12,090 nucleotides of DNA. Source: Clostridiales bacterium. GTDB taxonomy: Bacteria; Bacillota; Clostridia; Peptostreptococcales; Anaerovoracaceae. The stretch lies in NCBI GenBank assembly GCA_003542355.1, contig DPKU01000087.1:1-12090 (forward strand), given 5' to 3'. Shown piece by piece: positions 7,286 through 12,090 of the stretch. A program made the position numbers and the translations under genes. Under the pieces are notes generated by a model. That model was given only the letters and a program-made list of their open reading frames with translations, searched no databases and was not told where the DNA came from. Every line of letters begins with the position of its first letter. Position 1 is the stretch's first letter.

Positions 7286-7300
7286 GTTATAACATGTTAT
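7286..7300 (-). promoter_or_regulatory. Possible extended -10 overlapping a 12-bp palindrome
   Basis: The perfect palindrome ATAACATGTTAT (7289-7300) overlaps TGTTATAAC on the minus strand (7286-7294), an extended -10 with 5 of 6 matches. No well-spaced -35 was found. The site lies in the 119-nt gap ahead of the symporter gene, so it could be an internal promoter plus operator for symporter-AtuA-DUF4387. The rest of the gap (7261-7285 and 7301-7360) shows no other clear signal. Confidence 0.3.
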
Positions 7301-7360
7301 GATATCAAACATCCTCAAGATGTGCATGGATCCTTCTACCTATTTAAGGAGTGTTCGTAT

Positions 7361-8983
7361 TCACGATTGATTGCGCAACAATTGTCCAGGGAATGTATGG
7401 ACTGGTATTCCATTTTCGACCGCAAGAGAGCCATTGACAATCACCTGCTCTACTCCGGCCGATATTTGATGCGGACGATCAAATGTCGCCTTATCTATGA
7501 TTTTTTCCGGATCGAAGACAGTGATATCCGCAATATAACCATCAGCAATGATTCCTCTTTTCTGAAGTCTCAGCTTTTCGGCCGGCAAAGATGTGGACTT
7601 CATGATGGCTTCTTCCATCGAAAATAATTTTTTATCCCGCGCATAGTGTCCGATGATCCTTGGATACGTGCCGTAATACCTTGGATGCACAGATCCTTTT
7701 GATAATTCCCCGCTCGTTGCCACCGCTCTTCCGTCTGTACAGAACATGGCGCTTGGGTGTTTCATGATGGTTTCCAGATCCTCATCGCACATGGCAAAGA
7801 AAATTGCCTTTATCGATGCATCTTCAGCGATCAGCAACGCGATCACTGCTTCGTATGGCGTAAGACCCATGTCCTTTGCTGCCTGACAAATCGTTGCGCC
7901 TTCATACTTTTTATTCGCATCCGTCTTCAGCAAGGCGATCCTGATTTGCGCATCCCAATCATCGGTAAGCATAGGATTATCCCAAATTTCGGAGTATTTT
8001 TTCATATCCTCTATCACGAAGCCTCTGCGCTCTTTGTCCGATAAAGTTCTGAGCATATCAGAGGAGCCTCTCTCTTTATACCAGGGCGGTATCAAATCGA
8101 TGAGACCACTGCCTGCAGCAGTATATGGATAAACATCAAATCCGATGTCGACACCTTCTCGGTTTGCTTTGTCGATCATTTCCAGGGCTGCCGACACGAT
8201 CCCCCAATTGGGCTGATAAGAGGCTTTCAGATGTGAGATCTCTACAGACACCCCAGACTCTTTGCCGATGTGAATCGCCTCTTCGATGCACTTGAGCAGA
8301 TCCCTTCCTTCACTTTTCAAATGCGTGGTATAGATCCCGTTGAATCTGCGAACTACTTTTGCGAGTGTGATCAGTTCTTTCGGGTCCGCAAATGAACCCG
8401 GTTCATATTCCAATCCGGCAGATAAGCCGAATACACCATTTCCCATTTCTTCTTCAAGCAATGCGACCATGTTATTCAACGCTCTAGAAGTCGGCTTTTG
8501 TTTACTAAACCCCATAGCAGCGACCCGTATGGTGCCATGTCCCACCAAGGGAGCGATGTTATATGGCAAGCCGCTTTCAGAGAGTCGTGCAAGGTATTTT
8601 GCCTGACTCTTCCACAGCCAATTCTTCTTCCATACATCGTCCAGAACGATCGTATTGCCCAAATACTGCAGGAGTTCTTCCTGATGATCTTTGTGGACAG
8701 GTCCGGCAGTAAAGCCGCAATTCCCTACTACTTCCGTCGTGATCCCTTGCGTGATCTTGCTTTGCCCTCTATTGTCGATAAAAAAAGTGAAGTCAGAATG
8801 CCCGTGTATATCGATGAATCCGGGACAAACAATGCGATCCCTTGCATCGATCACCTTTACGGCCTCCATGATCTGATCACCCACCAGCGAGAGGATCCCA
8901 TGATCCACTGCCACATTGCTTTGAAATCGGCTTTTCCCTGTGCCGTCGATCACAGTACCGTTTTTGATCAACAAATCGAGCAT
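7361..8983 (-). CDS. N-acyl-D-amino-acid deacylase-type amidohydrolase
   Basis: 540-aa cytosolic metal hydrolase of the D-aminoacylase branch of the amidohydrolase superfamily. Such enzymes hydrolyse N-acyl-D-amino acids to a carboxylate and a D-amino acid, though many annotated members have other amide substrates. Metal-binding and catalytic residues are all present: H60-x-H62 in PGFIDIHGHSD, C89 in GNCG, H221 in TTHLKSEG, H251 in ISHLKA, and D417 in FCTDGR. Branch hallmarks include GLSAGLEYEPG (186-196), DVYPYTAAGSG (283-293) and HPRYYGTYPRIIGHY near the C-terminus. A composite beta-sandwich is formed by the first ~55 and last ~70 residues. There is no signal peptide. The start is ATG at 8983 with AGGGAG about 10 nt upstream, 56 nt after the second permease gene. 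Its place behind an Opp/Dpp importer suggests that it acts on the imported compound. The family call is firm; the substrate is not. Confidence 0.85.
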   Translation of the reverse strand: MLDLLIKNGTVIDGTGKSRFQSNVAVDHGILSLVGDQIMEAVKVIDARDRIVCPGFIDIHGHSDFTFFIDNRGQSKITQGITTEVVGNCGFTAGPVHKDHQEELLQYLGNTIVLDDVWKKNWLWKSQAKYLARLSESGLPYNIAPLVGHGTIRVAAMGFSKQKPTSRALNNMVALLEEEMGNGVFGLSAGLEYEPGSFADPKELITLAKVVRRFNGIYTTHLKSEGRDLLKCIEEAIHIGKESGVSVEISHLKASYQPNWGIVSAALEMIDKANREGVDIGFDVYPYTAAGSGLIDLIPPWYKERGSSDMLRTLSDKERRGFVIEDMKKYSEIWDNPMLTDDWDAQIRIALLKTDANKKYEGATICQAAKDMGLTPYEAVIALLIAEDASIKAIFFAMCDEDLETIMKHPSAMFCTDGRAVATSGELSKGSVHPRYYGTYPRIIGHYARDKKLFSMEEAIMKSTSLPAEKLRLQKRGIIADGYIADITVFDPEKIIDKATFDRPHQISAGVEQVIVNGSLAVENGIPVHTFPGQLLRNQS

Positions 8984-9039
8984 CCTGCTATTCTCCCTTT
9001 GATACCGGCCAAAGCAGCTTTCCGGATTATGATACTTCG

Positions 9040-9918
9040 CTAATCCTTCAATCTTGGATCAAGCGTATCTCTCAGCGCATCGCCAAAAAGATTGAAGCCT
9101 AGTACGATGATGACGATCATCAATCCGGGGAATATGGAGACCCAGGGAGCTTCCAGCAAGTACGATCTTCCGGAATTCATGATCGCGCCCCAGCTCGGCG
9201 TGGGCGGCTGAGCCCCTAATCCCAGAAAACTCAAGGATGCTTCCACGATGATCGCTTTGGGGACTTCCAACGTAGTCAGCACGATGATCGGAGCCAGCGC
9301 ATTGGGAAGCATATGTCTGAATATGATCCTGCTGTCACTGAATCCAAGGGATCTTGCTGCCTCGACAAATTCTTTCTCTCTTAGAGACAAGAATTGTCCT
9401 CTCACCAACCTGGCAAAGCCGGACCAGCTGACAATGGCCATTGCTATGATCAGGTTGATCAAGCTGGGACCAAGAGCGGCAACAAATGCGATCGCCAGCA
9501 GTGTGACGGGGAAAGACCAGGCAATATCCGTAATACCTGAAATGATATAATCCAGTACGCCTCCGTAAAATCCTGCAATTGCCCCCAGGATTGTTCCGAT
9601 CAGCAGCGAAATGCCAACCGCCAAAAAGCCGACCAGCAAGGATATCCTGGAACCGTAGACTATTCTGCTGAATACATCTCTGCCGAATTCATCGGTTCCC
9701 ATAATATTCTGCATACTTGGTCCTTTGAGCATTTCCGGAAGATTCATGACATCGTACTCGTAAGGTGCGATGCCGGGTGCGAAGATCGCGCATAAGAACA
9801 GCAGCAGGATAACGGCTCCGCCAAATCTGGCCATCTTATTTGATAGCAACTGCTTTGCAAAGATCGCAATTCTGCTTTTGCGCTTTTCCATTTCGGCATT
9901 TTTCATAACGTCTGTCAA
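9040..9918 (-). CDS. Opp/Dpp-type ABC transporter permease (DppC-like)
   Basis: 292-aa inner-membrane subunit of a peptide/nickel-class ABC importer. It opens with a short cytosolic tail, then one membrane segment (GGAVILLLFLCAIFAPGI), then the five-helix permease core. The EAA loop that docks the ATPase reads EAARSLGFSDSRIIFRHMLPN. The DppC-type signatures SLSFLGLGAQPPTPSWGAIM and the C-terminal DALRDTLDPRLKD are present. The start chosen is TTG at 9918, 7 nt after GGGGG in the context GCGGGGGTG. The first ATG in frame (9906) is too far from this site, and the far upstream ATG at 10005 would overlap the neighbouring gene by 59 nt with no need. It lies 28 nt after the DppB-like gene and works with it as a heterodimer. 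No ATPase gene follows, which is unusual for this family. Confidence 0.9.
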   Translation of the reverse strand: MTDVMKNAEMEKRKSRIAIFAKQLLSNKMARFGGAVILLLFLCAIFAPGIAPYEYDVMNLPEMLKGPSMQNIMGTDEFGRDVFSRIVYGSRISLLVGFLAVGISLLIGTILGAIAGFYGGVLDYIISGITDIAWSFPVTLLAIAFVAALGPSLINLIIAMAIVSWSGFARLVRGQFLSLREKEFVEAARSLGFSDSRIIFRHMLPNALAPIIVLTTLEVPKAIIVEASLSFLGLGAQPPTPSWGAIMNSGRSYLLEAPWVSIFPGLMIVIIVLGFNLFGDALRDTLDPRLKD

Positions 9919-9946
9919 CACAACACCCCCGCAATCCACAACGTCT

Positions 9947-10864
9947 TTAGTATTTAATCCTTGGATCGGCCACCGCATACAGTAAATCCGCAAGAAGGTT
10001 CCCAAGCAATATGAAAGCAGTCAAGGCTAGCATTGCCCCCTGCACAACCGGATAGTCTCTGGCAAAAATTGCATCGACCATCAGTCTGCCGATGCCGGGT
10101 CTGTTAAAAACGATCTCAAGCGTCACTGAACCGCCCACAATCCAGCCGATCCTCATGCCGAGAAGGGTAATAATCGGTATCAGCGCATTTTTCAATGCGT
10201 GCTTATTGATCACTTTGCCTTCTTTCAATCCTTTCGCTCTGGCAGTCCTGATATAATCCTGCCCGATCACTTCCAGCATGCTGGATCTGACCATCCTGGC
10301 GGTCACTGCCGCGTCGGTAAAGCCGACAGCAATGACAGGAAGGATCAGATGCTGCCACGTCCCATATCCGGAAACCGGGAACCACCCAAGTCTGAATGCA
10401 AATATGTAGAGCAAGATGAGGCCGAACCAAAAGGTCGGCATGGAGATTCCGACCAAGGCAAACGACATGGCCGCATAGTCCAGCTTTGAATTTCTGTGTA
10501 CTGCAGCGAGGATACCGATCGGTATTGCGATTGCAAAAGAAACAACAAGAGCCCACAGTCCGACCTCAAGCGTAACAGGCAACCGTTGGATGAGCATATC
10601 GATGACCGGCCGTTGCTGCAGAATTGAAGTACCCAGATCGCCTTTCAGGAGATTTCTGATAAACACAAAATACTGCGTCAGCAATGGCTGATCCAGGCCC
10701 AGGCTTCTCCTAATATTCTCATACACTTCCGGCGTGGCATTCGGCCCAACGATCAGATCGACGGGATCCCCGGGCGCGAGATGGAGTATCATAAAAATAA
10801 TGATCGTCAATCCGAAAAGCACAGGAATCATCAACATGAGTTTTTTTATCGTGTACTTCAGCAT
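9947..10864 (-). CDS. Opp/Dpp-type ABC transporter permease (DppB-like)
   Basis: 305-aa membrane permease, the partner of the DppC-like gene. It starts with LKYTIKKLMLMIPVLFGLTI, the usual DppB opening helix, followed by HLAPGDPVDLIVGPNATPE, the conserved periplasmic loop with an APGDP motif. The EAA loop is YIRTARAKGLKEGKVINKHALKNAL, and the C-terminal helices carry FNRPGIGRLMVDAI and end in ADPRIKY. Length and order match the family. The start is the ATG at 10864, with AAAGGAG 8 nt upstream inside a 6-bp hairpin. The gene follows the solute-binding protein after 102 nt containing a strong hairpin. Substrate class would be peptides, nickel chelates or other oligomeric or amphipathic solutes; the nearby deacylase argues for an N-acylated compound. 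Confidence 0.9.
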   Translation of the reverse strand: MLKYTIKKLMLMIPVLFGLTIIIFMILHLAPGDPVDLIVGPNATPEVYENIRRSLGLDQPLLTQYFVFIRNLLKGDLGTSILQQRPVIDMLIQRLPVTLEVGLWALVVSFAIAIPIGILAAVHRNSKLDYAAMSFALVGISMPTFWFGLILLYIFAFRLGWFPVSGYGTWQHLILPVIAVGFTDAAVTARMVRSSMLEVIGQDYIRTARAKGLKEGKVINKHALKNALIPIITLLGMRIGWIVGGSVTLEIVFNRPGIGRLMVDAIFARDYPVVQGAMLALTAFILLGNLLADLLYAVADPRIKY

Positions 10865-10887
10865 GACCTCTGCTCCTTTTCAGGTCA
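10864..10887 (-). promoter_or_regulatory. Ribosome binding site hairpin at the permease start
   Basis: On the minus strand TGACCT (10887-10882) pairs with AGGTCA (10869-10864), placing AAAAGGAGCAG in the 12-nt loop and including the A of the ATG in the stem. The layout resembles that at the symporter start. A 6-bp stem could modestly restrain initiation; this is inference. Confidence 0.35.
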
Positions 10888-10915
10888 GGAGATTTGAGCG
10901 TTTTGCGACACCCTC

Positions 10916-10955
10916 GAGGACCGGTTATCCTGCCTGAGCAGAAAGACCGGTCCTC
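10916..10955 (-). promoter_or_regulatory. Intercistronic hairpin between binding-protein and permease genes
   Basis: GAGGACCGGT (10916-10925) is perfectly complementary to ACCGGTCCTC (10946-10955), with a 20-nt loop. On the minus strand it begins 11 nt past the stop of the solute-binding protein and is not followed by a T-run, so it is unlikely to be a strong terminator. Such hairpins commonly protect the upstream binding-protein message and lower expression of the permeases, matching the excess of binding protein needed. The structure is seen directly; the role is inferred. Confidence 0.6.
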
Positions 10956-10966
10956 ACGCTCTTTAC

Positions 10967-12090
10967 TTACTCAGTGATGAGATCGACCCCATCGTTATAC
11001 ATCGGCAACCAGGGATGGAATTTCAGGCCGGTCACCTCGTTCCGGACCGCCATGAGCTTTTCCGGAATATAGATCGGAGCCCAGACAGCCTCTTCAATCA
11101 AGTGCTTTTGCACTTCGTGATATCCGACCGCACGCTCTTCCCATGTGGGCGCAGAAGCGGCAGCTTTGATCAATTCATCCGTTACCGAATCATTCCATCT
11201 GGAGTGATTCGGATAAGGCATCTGGCTGGACAACAGGAACCAGTCCAGAATATCTGCATTCGGCCAGCTGTAGAGTCTCAGGAACAGTTCCTGCTCTCCC
11301 GCTTTCAGCATGGCGGTATAGCTTGAACTGTCATACAACTGTAGTTCGACCTCGATACCGACATCTTTCAGCTGGCTCTGCAGCACTTCAGCCAGCCTGC
11401 TGTATTCGGTGGAGTTTTCTGCTGCCAGCTTTAACTGCAATCCATTTTCAAAACCGGCCTCTGCAAGCAATGCCTTCGCCTTCTCAATGTTGAATTCATA
11501 GCCGTCGCTTTTGCTGTCTGCATAGTATTCGCTTTTCAATGCCGGTGGAAGATATCCATCTGCAGGGGTTCCGATTCCTCTGAACACATACGTTATGATC
11601 TCTTCCTTGTTGATCGCATGATTGATCGCCTGCCGGACTCTGACATCGGTAAATGGGGCCTTGTCTGTGGCATACGCCAGATATCCAAGCTTGGTAGCTT
11701 CACCGCGGGAGATCGTTACATCTTCACTATCAGCAACTTTTTCAATGAATGTTGCGGGAACATCTCTTAATATTTGGACATTCCCTGCAAGCAATTCCAT
11801 GAGTCTGGAATTTTCGTCAGCGATGGTCTTCAATATGATTTTATCGATTGCAGACGGACCTGTATTGGACATCCAGGCGGGTCCCCACTCATATTCAGGG
11901 TTCTTGATCAGAACGATCTCGTCTCCCTGTCTCCATTCTTCGAACATGTATGGACCTGTCCCTATCACGTATTTGACGCCATACTCATCTCCGTACTGCT
12001 CGTATGCTTCCTGGTTCACAATGCCTGCGGCGGTATTAGACAACACGAACAGCAGATTGGGGAATGGGGGATTCAACATGATGTTGATGG
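10967..12090 (-). CDS. ABC transporter solute-binding protein, family 5 (5' end outside window)
   Basis: About 374 residues of the C-terminal part of a peptide/nickel-type extracellular binding protein (SBP_bac_5) are in the window. The coding frame runs open through the right edge, so the signal peptide and roughly the first third are missing. Clear family features are GTGPYMFEEW, the lobe-I motif preceding R/K-x-x-N-P-x-Y (here IKNPEYEW), DVRVRQAINHAINKEEI, and the closing PIYIPEKLMAVRNEVTGLKF. It would capture the substrate outside the cell and deliver it to the two permeases encoded downstream. The internal ATG at 12079 is not a start: the family needs about 150 more N-terminal residues. 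In a monoderm the mature protein would be expected to be a lipoprotein, which cannot be checked here. Substrate specificity is not readable. Confidence 0.9.
   Translation of the reverse strand, partial: INIMLNPPFPNLLFVLSNTAAGIVNQEAYEQYGDEYGVKYVIGTGPYMFEEWRQGDEIVLIKNPEYEWGPAWMSNTGPSAIDKIILKTIADENSRLMELLAGNVQILRDVPATFIEKVADSEDVTISRGEATKLGYLAYATDKAPFTDVRVRQAINHAINKEEIITYVFRGIGTPADGYLPPALKSEYYADSKSDGYEFNIEKAKALLAEAGFENGLQLKLAAENSTEYSRLAEVLQSQLKDVGIEVELQLYDSSSYTAMLKAGEQELFLRLYSWPNADILDWFLLSSQMPYPNHSRWNDSVTDELIKAAASAPTWEERAVGYHEVQKHLIEEAVWAPIYIPEKLMAVRNEVTGLKFHPWLPMYNDGVDLITE

Noticed and set aside
9919..10005. Upstream ATG at 10005 for the DppC-like permease
   Set aside because: It would overlap the DppB-like gene by 59 nt and add non-homologous residues. 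The TTG at 9918 has a well-placed GGGGGTG site.
1..12090. tRNA, rRNA, CRISPR array, prophage or insertion-sequence genes
   Set aside because: No cloverleaf, regularly spaced repeats, transposase, integrase or phage protein was seen on either strand.

Overview
The window looks like chromosomal DNA from a Bacillota bacterium, most likely a Clostridia-type anaerobe. The evidence is a large exported protein with three S-layer homology (SLH) repeats (a monoderm-type cell-wall anchor), strong AGGAGG-type ribosome binding sites, TTG start codons on three genes, and sigma-A-like promoters. The exact genus cannot be read from the sequence. All intact genes lie on the minus strand; only one decayed locus and some non-coding signals point the other way.

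Region 1 (1-252) has no protein gene. It holds a plus-strand promoter (TTGACC-17-TATTAT) with a palindrome over the expected start site, a 14-bp inverted repeat with a perfect extended -10 inside it, and a 10-bp terminator hairpin. Together these could form a small RNA unit of about 150 nt. The hairpin also lies just past the end of the SLH gene. Region 2 (253-3159) is a 968-aa cell-surface protein: signal peptide, three SLH repeats, a beta-helix-like segment, two Big_5-type Ig-like domains and cadherin-like beta-sandwich repeats. Region 3 (3160-4118) is a GC-rich relic on the plus strand: the first ~30 codons of an acyltransferase-like membrane protein run into the C-terminal third of a PaaK/F390-synthetase-like adenylate-forming enzyme, both frameshifted at homopolymer runs.

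Region 4 (4119 to the right edge, minus strand) reads as one co-directional catabolic cluster. In transcription order it encodes a family-5 solute-binding protein (5' end outside the window), two Opp/Dpp-type ABC permeases, an N-acyl-D-amino-acid deacylase-type amidohydrolase, a sodium:solute symporter, an AtuA-family (DUF1446) protein and a DUF4387 protein. Gaps are 16-119 nt. No ABC ATPase genes and no regulator are visible.

A reasonable but unproven model is that the ABC system imports an acylated peptide-like or N-acyl-amino-acid compound, the amidohydrolase removes the acyl group, the symporter moves a related solute, and the AtuA/DUF4387 pair acts on a product. AtuA is named from acyclic terpene utilisation, but nothing terpene-related is visible here. 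The most interesting idea is that DUF4387 is the detached C-terminal domain of long-form AtuA proteins, so that the two genes form a split AtuA inside an undescribed amide-catabolism operon.
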